Below, one piece after another: positions 49,339-60,266 of a stretch of 64,000 bases of DNA. Source of the DNA: Typha latifolia (Eukaryota > Streptophyta > Magnoliopsida > Poales > Typhaceae); the NCBI GenBank assembly GCA_019914945.1, contig CM034105.1:9858001-9922000 (forward strand), given 5' to 3'. The notes beneath the pieces were generated by a model that ran no database searches, was not told the DNA's origin, and saw only the letters and a program-made list of their open reading frames with translations. The position numbers and the translations under genes are program-made. The stretch's first letter is position 1. Each line of letters starts with the position of its first letter.

Positions 49339-50262
49339 TGATATCACTCGTTCGCTTAAATAAAAGTCCGAAGAAATATTAAATACAAAAGCAGAGATGA
49401 ACATCAAGATTTTAACGTGGAAAAACCCAAACGGGAAAAAACCACGGATCCAAACTCAGATCAAAACCAATCACTAGTATAGTAGCAATTATAAGACTGA
49501 CTCACAAAACAACCCGTCGATCCAAACGACTTTGTTCCTCTCAATCTTGCTTGCTAGAACCCACGATTCACTGCTTCTCGTGATTGATGTCCAACCTCAA
49601 TAGCTCTCGAGATTGATCTTTCGTCTAGCTAGCCCTTAAGACGAAAGATTAAGCTTTTTAGAAGAGTAGGACCTTGTTAGTTAAAGAACCGATGTAGCCT
49701 CAAGAAGTCTCCTTCAAAATTGCTTCTTCAACCACCCTAGAGTTAGGGCATCACAATACTTATATATGATCTCCAAGATAGAGCCAAATCCAAGTCTTAT
49801 CCGAACTCACGAAAGCCCAAGAATTACAAACTTCGTTGGTGCATTCGAACGCGGCTTGGGTGCATTCGAATGGCCTGACTTGATCTCAGGTGCGTTCGAA
49901 CGGGCCCAAGTGCATTCGAACGCAATAGCCTAAATTTCTTAGGTTGCGTTCGAACGCATTTGTGAACGATGCTCTCGGTCTGTGTGAACGCATGTACCCG
50001 CGTTCGAACGCGCTTGTCAACGTAGCTCTCGGTCTGTGTGAACGCATGTAGCTGCGTTCGAATGCGCTTGTGAACGCAGCTCTCTGTCTGTGTGAACGCA
50101 TGAGAACGCGTTGTGAACGCGATGTGAACTCATAAACTTTTCTTTAATAATTTTGCAATTCTTCAAAACAGATATTTTCTAGACTTGTATAAAAGCTCAT
50201 ATACATGTATAAATATACTTAGAATATTTTATACACAATTGCCAATAATTAAAAACCTAACA
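49339..50262 (-). mobile_element. copia-type 3' LTR on the minus strand
   Basis: On the minus strand it starts TGTTAGGTTTTTAATTATTG at 50262, directly after a polypurine tract. The other end is near TG at 49339. It contains the copia-like text 'aacgtggaaaaacccaaacggg' (about 49416-49437) and the three-unit 54-bp tandem repeat at 49946-50107. Confidence 0.75.
49838..50110. repeat. GCGTTCGAACGC module with a 54-bp tandem repeat
   Basis: Units start gcgttcgaacgc at 49946, 50000 and (one change) 50054, a period of exactly 54 bp. Each contains 'cttgtgaacg', 'agctctcggtctgtgtgaa' and 'cgcatgta'. Four further single motifs precede them (49847-49920). Confidence 0.95.
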
Positions 50263-50276
50263 ATCTCCCCCTTTGG
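50263..50276 (-). other. polypurine tract of the copia element
   Basis: On the minus strand it reads caaagggggagat directly before the LTR start TGTTAG, the usual plus-strand priming site. Confidence 0.75.
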
Positions 50277-50870
50277 CAATTTGTGATAAAACATCTAGAT
50301 TACAAGATATTACAAAGAATTCAAAATGAGCATTCAACAAGTCTAGAATATTTAGCACATCAATCCCTGCAAATAAAAATATGCCAATCCAAGATCAAGT
50401 GAAAAAATAATTCAAACACAAGTTCACAAGATCTTCAAGCAAACACAAGTTCACAAGTTCACAAGTTCTTCAAGCAAAGTTATTAGCTAGTAAACTTAAA
50501 CTAGTAAACTTCCCCTACGCCAGTACTCCCCTTACACTAGTAAACTCCTAAACTCTAAACTCACTCTGAGCATCTAAACTCTCCCCATTTTTGACACAAG
50601 TTCTAAAGACTAAGAACTAGGAGAAAATTGATGATGAAGAATCAACAACACGAAGTCGAGCACGGTGCCCTGACGAGCTTGCTCAGCTCGTAAATCATTC
50701 ATGGTCAAATGTAAGTCCTACACCTGAGTGCTACGCTGATCAAAACGGTCAGAAAACTGCGATAACGCCCCCTCAGGATGATATGAATCATCGTCAGAAT
50801 TGTCGAGGTGTGATGGACGTCCAACAGCGGAAGAGGAGGACGGCTAATCATGAGCTTGACTTCGCTTAAG
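50277..50870 (-). pseudogene. 3' internal region of the copia element
   Basis: The minus strand reads about 50860-50640 as an acidic then helical stretch (SSSSAVGRPSHLDNSDDDSY; LHLTMNDLRAEQARQGTVLD) with stops. Long non-coding or env-like 3' regions are known from SIRE-type copia elements; that assignment is an inference. Confidence 0.4.
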
Positions 50871-50879
50871 TGTTATCCG

Positions 50880-52845
50880 ATCTAACGGTTTTTTAGTAGT
50901 TTAAGAAAAATAGCTTTCCATCAATATTCCATTCAATCATATTCCTTAGAAATGCTTGACACAGATTTAACCCTATATATCTCCCTTCTAAATGCATGAA
51001 ATTTATAATTCTTTTTTGAATTCTCCAATCATCATCAATGAAATGCACTGTAACACACAAATAACCTTTGTTCTGCCTAGAAGTCCAGAGATCCATAGTA
51101 GCACTCATACGACCTGAAAGCGACCAAACATATCATATATGTTCCTTTTTTGTTCAACATATAACTCTAAGATCTCTTTTCTAATAGTAATTCGTGACTT
51201 TGTTGGAAAATAAGGTTGTAGAGATTTTATAAATTCAAGAAAATACTCATGTTCTACAATTGAGAAAGGGTATTCATGCATAACTATTGCTGTTAGAAGT
51301 TTTTTTGCACTTACTTCCTCTTTATATTTGTATGACTCTAAAATTCCATCTTCTACGACTCTTGCAAGATTAAGTAACAATTGTCCTCTTTCTCTACCAT
51401 GCTTATTTTTGTAATGATTCATCAAATGTGTCGTTCCTATAGAACTTTTCCCATTAAATTGCTTCTGACAAAATTTGCATACTGCTTTACACTTGCTCAC
51501 TCTTTGCCCATTAATTACTTCCATCACTTCAGCTTTATCAAAGTTATCCCAAACATCTGTTTTCTCTTTGTTCTATCATCTTGAGTAACACTATTACTGG
51601 TGTCATCTTGAACTGATGCACTTGTAGATGCCATTGCAATTTTCTCTACTACATTAAAAAATTACAAATGCCATTAAAAAAATTGTCAACTACATTATCT
51701 TAGAAATAAATTTCACAAAACATGTTCCAAATATTACAGAAAATCATAATGTAATAATTTATTCTGCTACTTCTGCTCACTATCCTTGATACGGTTGAAA
51801 ATTTGAATAAATCCGGAATGTTATCACAATTAAGCTCGTGTCTTGTGCTGTTGTGCATTTTCCAAGGACTATGAGGAAAATATTATTGATAACCTGAGTA
51901 TTAAGAGAAAAAGGATTCCTTTCTACTACTTAAACTAAGATATACAAAATTTTCAATCAACTAACTATACGCGACAATGGTTAGATCATGGAGAGCTACC
52001 TGATGGAGGAAAGCAAAGCGTAGATGACAGACTGATGTACTATGACTATGAGTCTATGATCTATGAATAATGAAACTGCATACTTGTATGGTATTGACAA
52101 AATGGTAAACTAGAAACAAATGTAGTATAAACCAGAGCCTGAGGATCTCAGCCTATTCCAATACAAAATGGTAAAAAATGCATATCATTCTCCAAAAATT
52201 CATAAAATACCTGTTGGTTGTCGGAGTTACCGGAGTTGAGGATGGTGTCGGATGGTCGGAGTCGTCGGACTTACCGGAGTTGAGGATGGCGTCGAAGTCG
52301 TCGGAGTTACTGCCGAAGGGATCGAGGCAAAGGTACCCGGCAATGATGGTGATGATCGGAGGCGAAGGTACCCGGAGACAACACCGCTGTTGTCGGTTAG
52401 AGAGACCGAGACGGGGCCACGGGACGGCGGGACGGTGGGAGTCGATGTTAGAGTGAGGGAGAGATGGGGATAGGGGTTGATGTTGTGGTGGCTTGATGTG
52501 GTGAAGAGATGAGGGTTGACCAATTGATTGTTGAGGAGTTAGGGTAAGTTGGTGGGGTTGGGTCTTGGGTGTGGGTTTTATATTAATGGGTCAGGTTAAT
52601 TTTTAAGGGTAGGATGTTTGTTAGTATGATATAGTATACGGGTATTCGAATATCTGATATCCGAATCCGTATCCGAATATATATGATATACCCGTATTCG
52701 TATCCGGATCCGGATATTTTAATAAATTCCTATCCGTATCCGTATCCGAATCTGGACCGGGTAAAATATTTGGACCCATATCCGATCCGACTCGGGTCGG
52801 TTAGCGGGTCAGATCGAATAAAATCTGATCCGTTTTCACCCCTAC
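50880..52845 (-). mobile_element. truncated hAT transposon with BED-finger transposase
   Basis: The minus-strand start is possibly ATG at 51634 (MASTSASVQDDTSN). The BED zinc finger is CKAVCKFCQKQFNGKSSIGT with downstream HLMNHYKNKH (about 51490-51410). The frame changes near 51110 into MSATMDLWTSRQNKGYLCVT, the start of the hAT catalytic region, and is lost after 50893; the C-terminal dimerisation domain is missing. The right end (about 52620-52845) is full of 'ccgtatccgaat' subterminal repeats and ends in ttttcacccctac. The left end is missing. Confidence 0.8.
52218..52320. repeat. short tandem repeat of tcggagttaccggagttgag units
   Basis: Units begin at 52221, 52265 and 52301 (spacings 44 and 36). 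They lie in the upstream part of the hAT element and produce Val/Gly-rich open frames. Confidence 0.8.
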
Positions 52846-52859
52846 CTCCCATATCTCCA

Positions 52860-53389
52860 AAGCATAATGATATTTATAGAAAATGTGACTTATATGTTCT
52901 CTTTCCATAGTCCACATTTTGGACATTGTTAAATTGGGCCAATGTGTAGACTATTAATGAGCACTTTAGTATGAACCCTCATTCATTGGAGCTTCTAGAT
53001 TAAGGTATTTACCCTTGGGTTGATTCTAAATTGCCAAACAGCCCTCCAATAGGTTCAAACCAATCAAAATTGGGTCCAAAGTAATTGTAAATGGATTTGG
53101 CACTAATAGTTCATTTTAAATCAAATCATCAAATTTAAAAGTCCTTCATAAACTCAATTTGGAAGTCTAAGATAGCATTATGAAAGCTAGGCCCAAAGGC
53201 CTATTGAATGGTATTAAAGTTAAAGAGCCCTCTAAGCCCACAGAAGTTTTGATGGCCTTGTTGGCCCATAAGTCCATTGGGCCATACTTGGATCATTATA
53301 GTCACCAAAAAGATATTACTACCATTAAAAAATTTGATAACATTTTTTCCATCAAAGTAGATTTAGCAAACTATAAGTTCCTAACAGAC
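52860..53389. other. intergenic DNA with a short unassigned open frame
   Basis: A 70-codon frame (53180-53392, +) has no family I recognise and sits in repeat-rich DNA. I regard it as chance or transposon debris. Confidence 0.35.
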
Positions 53390-56277
53390 TGAAACCTCAA
53401 GGGTGAACCCTAACCCTAGCTGGGAAGGTGTCCGGTATTGTCGAGACGCAGCAGTCACCCCTTTTATGATCGTGCATGTGTGCAAGTAGCATGATCTTAT
53501 AAAACATAATAAGCATAATGGAACATATCATTATCATATTTTACGTGCTAAAACACATGTTCATACTTAGCAAATATGCTTAGAAATCATGATATGTAAA
53601 ATCTTCCTGAACAACAAAATAAGATTAACATGCATGACGTGCAGTAATAACGGTAAGGATCACGTATACACATGCATGTTATAAATGTGATGATGGCATA
53701 AGGTAAGTCACTTCATTCTCTACACTACTCCTAAATTATAGAAGTTTCACTTACCAGAACCGCTTTCTTGATACTAGCTACAACTATGCCATAAGATCAT
53801 CCTCATAGGGTACGGAGTCCACCTTGAAAAAGAAAGTAAATAAAAAGTATAAACACAATATTCACATAACTAATTAGTTAAATAATAGGATTTTTACAAA
53901 TCACATCCTATATTTTGCCTATTTTGTGATTCGCACCTCGTCTTTGGGGATTTTATAATGCGATCACTCTTTTTTTTCTATAATGTTCATTTAACACCAT
54001 GAGTTAACTTAACCTAACCATAATCAAACTGAACGATACCAAAAAGAGAATATTCTGTTATAATTCACCATGTAATTTATAACATTTCTAAATTATCCTT
54101 GTACTCATATCTAGTTTTATTCATAACTAGAGCATCAATACTTATTACTTTTTTCCCAAACTATGGAGAACATGGCCTAAATGCCAAGCCAATCTTAGAG
54201 CTTCCAAACTCTAAGCCATGGAGATCTTAGAGATCCCAAAATACCAAGCCGATTTTGTTACTTGCGACCTCAAAGATGGGGAGGGAGATGAAGAAAATTT
54301 GGAGAAAGATAGAGAAAAAAAGGGATTTGAGCTAGAGAGATGGAGAAAAATAGGTGAAGTTGGGGGAAGCTTCTAAGGCTTGTACGTGGTAGAAATTTTA
54401 GGGGATTCCTGTAGGGTTGTGGGGCTTGATATTATAATTTTGTGAGATAGGTTTTAGTTTTAGAAAAGATGATTTAGATTTTGTGGGGTATGATTTAGTT
54501 TGGGAAAAAAATGATTTTGGAGGATTTAGGTTAGGTCAAGACCTTTTAAGAGTATTTTAGTAATCTTTGAATTAGACTCATATAAACTATATAACATGGT
54601 TAATATCAGTTAGCTAAAGTAACATTAGGGTATTAAATAAATATTATAGAAAAAATGAGGGGTCACGTTATAAAATCCTTAAAGAAGAGGTGTGAATCAC
54701 AAAATAGGCAACATGTAGGGTGTGATTTATAAAAATCTCTTAAATAATCTTATTGACATTCACTATAGGCTTGGGTAGGTCCATCTGGTAATTTCATATT
54801 TTTATTAATCAAGTAGAGCTAGTACAGCGGTATCAAGACCTAACGCGTTATTAAACGTAATAAAAATATTCTCCTCAAATTATCGCCCAAATTGCTATTA
54901 TTAAATTTACAGGAGATCGCATAGACAATATTTAATTAATAATCTTTATTAAATAATGCAACTTGCTTAATATCATTTTTCTACATTGATCTATATGAAT
55001 TCTCTAATAGGAGCAATTAATACAAATACACCCAAACCACCAACTCCTTTGATAAAATTGAATTAATCTAAAATTATAATCAGCAAATGTTAATATCCAA
55101 TTGGAGCTAGTTCCTATTATTCGTTATTTGTAACAACACTCTCATGCCACGGTCTAATTTATTAAAATTATTTTATAAAATAATTAATGTAAAGAACACT
55201 ACTACTAGCTATAAAAGATTAATTAAGGCTCACTCTTGCCAACACCAAAAATAATTAAAATGACTTAAATAATTTAAAGAGATAATTAGAGCATAATTAC
55301 TCTATTTAGCCAGCACAAAGCCAAAAATAAACCCACCAAAAAATTGGCCCAAAGCCTATCTTAACTAGAAAAACACATGAGTTGGGCTATAGCCCAACCT
55401 ACCACAAACTTCCAACCACACCTAAGAACATGGGCCTTGAGCTGGGCCGCACCCAGCCCGACTTGGAACTCAGACTAGGTCGTACCTAGCTCGAGCCCAA
55501 GACACCCCTCTTCTTTCCTCACCTTGACTGAAAGAGGAAGGAAGGAACGGTGGTTACCGGAGGCCACCGCCTTCGGCAGTTGGGGCCAACAGCCCGCCGG
55601 TGGAGGAAGGCACCCACGGTGCCTACCCCACTAGTAGGTAAGGGACCACCCACTGACGGGCAAGAACCCAATCGGGGGGGGGCGGGAGAGCTATCGGCGA
55701 ACCTGGCCACCAGCAACCCAACCGACCCCCCCTCCCCCAACACGCTCCCCTCGGCAAGCAGAAGCCCAGTTGCCAAAGGTGGCCGATAGCGAGAATTCAC
55801 CTTGCCTCAACCGCCGACGAGGGCAAGGGGCTTCTTGGTGGCTCCGACCATGAGGGTATAGAAGGAAATCACTAAGGGCATCCTCGCGAAGAGGGGAAGC
55901 TCACCAAACCGACGTAGTAAGGCACAAGGCCATCGGTCGGCCATATCACAGTGAGACCGAGAGGAGGAGAAAAATTGAAGAAAAATTATAATTAACTAAT
56001 GAATTGCAAATCAAACTTACCTAGAGGATGAGGGAGCTCTAGCGTTTTGATCTAGGGGGTCTGCAGTTCCAGCGGTGCTCCAGCGTGAAGGGAAGAAGGA
56101 AGGGGGGAAAAGGCTACCGATGGAGAGAAGAAAGAAGAAAGAAGAAAAAAAAAGGGAAAGAAATAGAAGAAAAAAGAAAAAAAGAGGGGAAGAGAGGAAA
56201 AGGGGCGCACATGCATGCCATTAAGCTCAGCCCACGTGCGCGACACGTGCACACAATTTTTTTTTTTGGATGTTACA
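53390..56277 (-). mobile_element. gypsy-type LTR (family 4-like) on the minus strand
   Basis: The right edge ttttttttttggatgttaca reads TGTAACATCC on the minus strand; the left edge is tgaaacctcaaggg, like tgaaacaccc at 28701. Both share the 'ttgggctatagcccaac' and purine-rich GC block layout seen at 30400-30610 and 33150-33420. The ends lack a matching target duplication, so boundaries are provisional. It is interrupted by a Mutator-type MITE (53887-54739). Confidence 0.6.
53887..54739. mobile_element. Mutator-like MITE with long inverted repeats
   Basis: Left end aggatttttacaaatcacat and the reversed right end gagatttttataaatcacac continue as inverted repeats for roughly 130 bp (through ttctataatgttcatttaac / ttctataatatttatttaat). 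A perfect 9-bp duplication TTAAATAAT flanks it (53878-53886 and 54740-54748). Long repeats plus a 9-bp duplication are typical of Mutator-type elements. No transposase is encoded. Confidence 0.92.
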
Positions 56278-57564
56278 ATCTATATTATCTAATTTCTAAC
56301 TCACATCATCTTTGTTATAAATTGTTCCTCTATGATATCACAAATGTGCTAGTAGGTACCATATATCTAAGATTTAGAAAATAAAAAATGTCATAAGTTA
56401 TATCCCAAATTAATAATGTCAAATAAAGAGTAAATCATATACTAGATAATATAAACGAAATAGTATACTATTGATGAGCATGTAAATGTAACCTTAATGA
56501 TATATATAACGCATGTGATATGATCATATAATATTATCAGCAAATATAACAATATATAATGCATGTCAATCAGGACCATGCTATAATAATTATAATAATT
56601 CTAAATGTACATATAATACATGACAACCACTTGATACTCACATATATCGAAATGATAGAATTAATATGTTTTTTAACATCTTAATCATCAATATCAACTT
56701 TGAATATCAACGACTATATTATACCACCATGCATGACCTAATCTTGTATTCAATCTCATAATCCTTTTTGAAGGCTCACCTCATACTCTACCATATATAA
56801 GGGTATATTAACTACTATACTCTGCCGTACATAAGAGTATGTCAATCATCCATCGAGACACTCTGGTTGATAGAAACCTTACGGGGTATAACTCAATATG
56901 CACCCCTAACTTTGGTACCACCTCAGGTATCCCCCATAAGGAATCATTATATGATGTCATGCACAATAACTTGGCACTTTAATAGACCATACATTTAAGA
57001 AATTTAGGTGGTATACTAATCAAATATAATATGATGTCATGCATTCTCAAATTATATCTATATCATATGTATGCATACTCTTGCTAGAGACCAAATCAAT
57101 AAACATGGTATGAATAATATGCCCATCTCTAATCACCTTTATATATAATCATATAATCATGCTAAAAATTAAAACATGATGCTTACATATATAATTACAT
57201 AATATGCAAATTTGGAAAAGATGTCTATATAGTAAGACTACTTATTGTTATTGTATGTATGATGATAGAATACTCAATTGCTATTCTTTACATCGCTCAA
57301 TCAAATGTTAACTCCTCATTCATAGGTCAATGGGGTCTTAAATACGGGGTTCTTCATTGAAAATTATTTAGATACTAAAGTTAGTATTTTATCTAACTGA
57401 AATCAATTCATATAAAATACGATGATTTATTATTCTTCTAAACTATCATTTTTCTCTTGATCCCTAGTTAAATACACATATCTTAAAAAAAATTTCATCT
57501 TAATAAAATTATGATTTCTACTAATTATTCTTATTTTATTGTTGCTCTAAATTTAAAAATTAAT
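56278..57564 (-). mobile_element. old, diverged family-2 LTR fragment
   Basis: It parallels the minus-strand LTR at 58690-59300 and 61490-61640 in the same order (agagtaaatcatatactaga; agggtat blocks; tgttaactcctcattcat; ggggttc). It has many differences and is cut at 57564 by a family-1 LTR. Confidence 0.7.
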
Positions 57565-58124
57565 TGTTATGAACCAGATCTAGACTGATCTGTATATAAG
57601 AAAGTTATGATATTTTTATGGGTAATAGCTTCAAGAGTTAGGTTCTTTTGGCTCTTGTTTGACATAATTTCGAGTTCAAGGGTAAAAAGTTAAAATTGAA
57701 ACAGTGAATGAAGGTCAAATATGGACAGATTTCGTAAATATCCAATTTTACGGCGGTCGTCAGAGGGTGACGGATGACCATGGATAGTGGGGGATGACTA
57801 TAAAGTACGGTAGCTTGTAGAAGAAGATGGTGGCTAGGATTTGGAAGCTTGAAAGGGTTCAAGGGTTAAGATCTACTCCTACGAAATAAAGATGATTTAA
57901 CGATAATGATATAATGGTAAGGCAAGATAATAAAAATAACTAAACTCAAAACCATTCCACTCATAATAAATAATCCATGACCACTCATATTTATAAGAGT
58001 AGAGTCCTAACGAATCGGATCCACAAGCAGATTATCCGCTTTAATTCAAAATTAAAGATAATAAGCAAATTATACTAACTCAACTCGACTCGACTAACTC
58101 GACCCACGTAGTCGAATCATAACA
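57565..58124 (-). mobile_element. gypsy 3' LTR (family 1) on the minus strand
   Basis: Reads TGTTATGAACCAGATC at the left and ATCATAACA at the right (+ strand). It is followed by the reversed polyprotein-end text (ccacgctttcgacaccctat; ctcaaggtgg). It resembles the solo LTR at 4905-5615 throughout its length. Confidence 0.88.
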
Positions 58125-58165
58125 ATCAACCACGCTTTCGACACCCTATCCTCAAGGTGGCTAGT
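58125..58165 (-). mobile_element. internal end of the family-1 element, cut by a later LTR
   Basis: The short polyprotein-end text stops at 58165, where a family-2 LTR begins. The internal sequence appears to resume at 62978. Confidence 0.65.
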
Positions 58166-59685
58166 TGTAATGCCCTCGCCCGGCACGGGCACGTGCATGC
58201 CTATGCGCTCACACAACATGCGCGGAAAACACGATAGGATGAGCTGGGCCCATCACGCACATATACACTCCTATGCACATATAATCATGATATCATCAAA
58301 TACTACCTACTAACATATCCATGCTCATATAATCCAATACCAAATAAATTATACTATCGACCCAATAAACCTGTTAACATATGAATATCTAAGTCCATAA
58401 TAATATACACTAGACCACTACATAATCGACAGGACAACAGGCCATGACAAACCATCAAGATACAACTAAACGACTGATACACGAGTGCACTATAATCTGA
58501 CATGTACTATACAAATCATCATTTGATACAATAAAGTACAAATATAACAAACAACGATACAACTCAATATCTGGTTAAACTATCTTCTATACCACTTCAC
58601 ATTTATAGCATACCTCATCTTTGCTCTAAAATATCTCATTAGGATATCTCAAGTCGGTATCACGTACTATAATATCTGTGGAGGTTAGAAAAGAAATAAA
58701 GAAAGTCATGAGCAAAAGGCTCAGTGAATAGACCTTACCCCGAATTAGTGATGCCAAACAGAGAGTAAATCATGTACTATATAATATGAATTAAAAAGAG
58801 CATTATGTCATGAATAAGTATATAAATGTATCCTTAATAATATATAAATGAAAAGTAGATAATATGTCATAACTGATAATAGTATATAATCCTCGACAAT
58901 GAGTAAGCAGATCTCTATGTCATATTATCATCACAACTCTCTCTTAAATATGACACATGATGCATGCCAACTATGACCACGCTATGATATCAAATGCAAC
59001 TATATATGATGTATATTGATCACTCGATAATCAGATAATCAAATGATAATGAAATCATATGCATTTCTCAATATCTCAGTCATCAATGTCAGCTCTATAT
59101 GTCATCATCATACTAGACCACTCTGCACAGTCAACACCCGGTACCTAGTCTCAACATCATGCCTGAAGGCTCAGAGCATACTATGCAATCTATAAAGAGT
59201 ATCTCAAATATAACCATACCCTGCCATCCGCTAAGGGTATCAACAACCATCCAGACCGGGCACCCTTCTAGCCGATAGAAATCTCGTGAGGATAACTCGC
59301 CATATATGCCCTAGCGAACGACATGTGTCCGAATGTCATTGCGCATACAGACTAACGACCTCAGAGGTAAAGCCAATAGGATCATGACTATATCGAGCGA
59401 TCAATTATCCAACTAGCGCGTCTTAACCCTCGCGCCTAATCGGGTATCCTCACACTTTCTATCAACTATCCTATCAATCACATTTCATGCTTTCCTTCTA
59501 AATGACAGATCATATGCATATATCCAGTATAATAACAAGTCAATGCATAATAGGAATTTAGGTGGAATAGGAATCAAGAGAAAAACAATGCAATGTTGTC
59601 TCCAATCATATATTCGACACATGCATGCCCATTGTAATAACCTATCCGTAAAATAATAATAATAATAAAAAAATATTATTTATCT

Positions 59686-59724
59686 TTGCATGGGCACGAC
59701 GTTGCCGGCCACGTGCCCATGCAA
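59686..59724. other. 13-bp inverted repeat near the LTR start
   Basis: Arms ttgcatgggcacg and cgtgcccatgcaa, 13-base loop. This is the counterpart of 41464-41497 with a different arm sequence. Confidence 0.88.
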
Positions 59725-59812
59725 TAGGGTAGCGTGGGGGAGGTGCCATGCACCCCACTGGCGTCGCCGCAGCCACTACCAACCCCTCCCACCACCTCTC
59801 TTTCTCCCTCTA

Positions 59813-59813
<1 letters not shown>

Positions 59814-59868
<55 letters not shown>

Positions 59869-60266
59869 CAAGGCCAGCCTATCACCGCCGCCGCCATCCA
59901 TGGAAACCGTCGCCGCCACCTCCACGAGCTCCGGTGAGCTCTATCTCTTTCTCTCTCTTCTTCTCTCTTCTTCTCTCTTCTTCTCTCTTCTTCTCTCTTC
60001 TTCTCTCTTCTTTCTCTCCCCTCTCTCACTATCTTCTCTCTCTCTCTCTCTCTCTCTTTCTCTTTTTCTTGCTTTGGGCTCAAGCCTGTTGGAACCGAGC
60101 CGTCGACGAGATGCCGATAGCTAGCTGGCCACCAGCTACTGGTGCCCTCCCCGCTGGCCTAGGGCTGCACCTCCCTCCCCTCCTCTCTTCTTCTTCTTCT
60201 TCTTCTTCTTCTTCTTCTCCTTCTCCTTCTTCTTCTTCTCCTTCTTTTTCTTCTTCTCCTTCTTCT
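59814..60266. repeat. CT, TTCTTCTCTC and CTT microsatellites in the nested LTR
   Basis: (CT)n at about 59817-59866, a decanucleotide ttctctcttc repeat of six units at about 59957-60012, and (CTT)n at about 60187-60217. The Ser-rich open frames over this stretch are repeat products. Confidence 0.92.

Noticed and set aside
49838..50110. CRISPR-like array
   Set aside because: Regular 54-bp units, but in an LTR of a plant retroelement; units are direct tandem repeats without unique spacers, and no cas genes exist.
53180..53392. 70-codon frame as a small gene
   Set aside because: No start context, conserved motif or neighbouring exon; it ends at the edge of LTR sequence.
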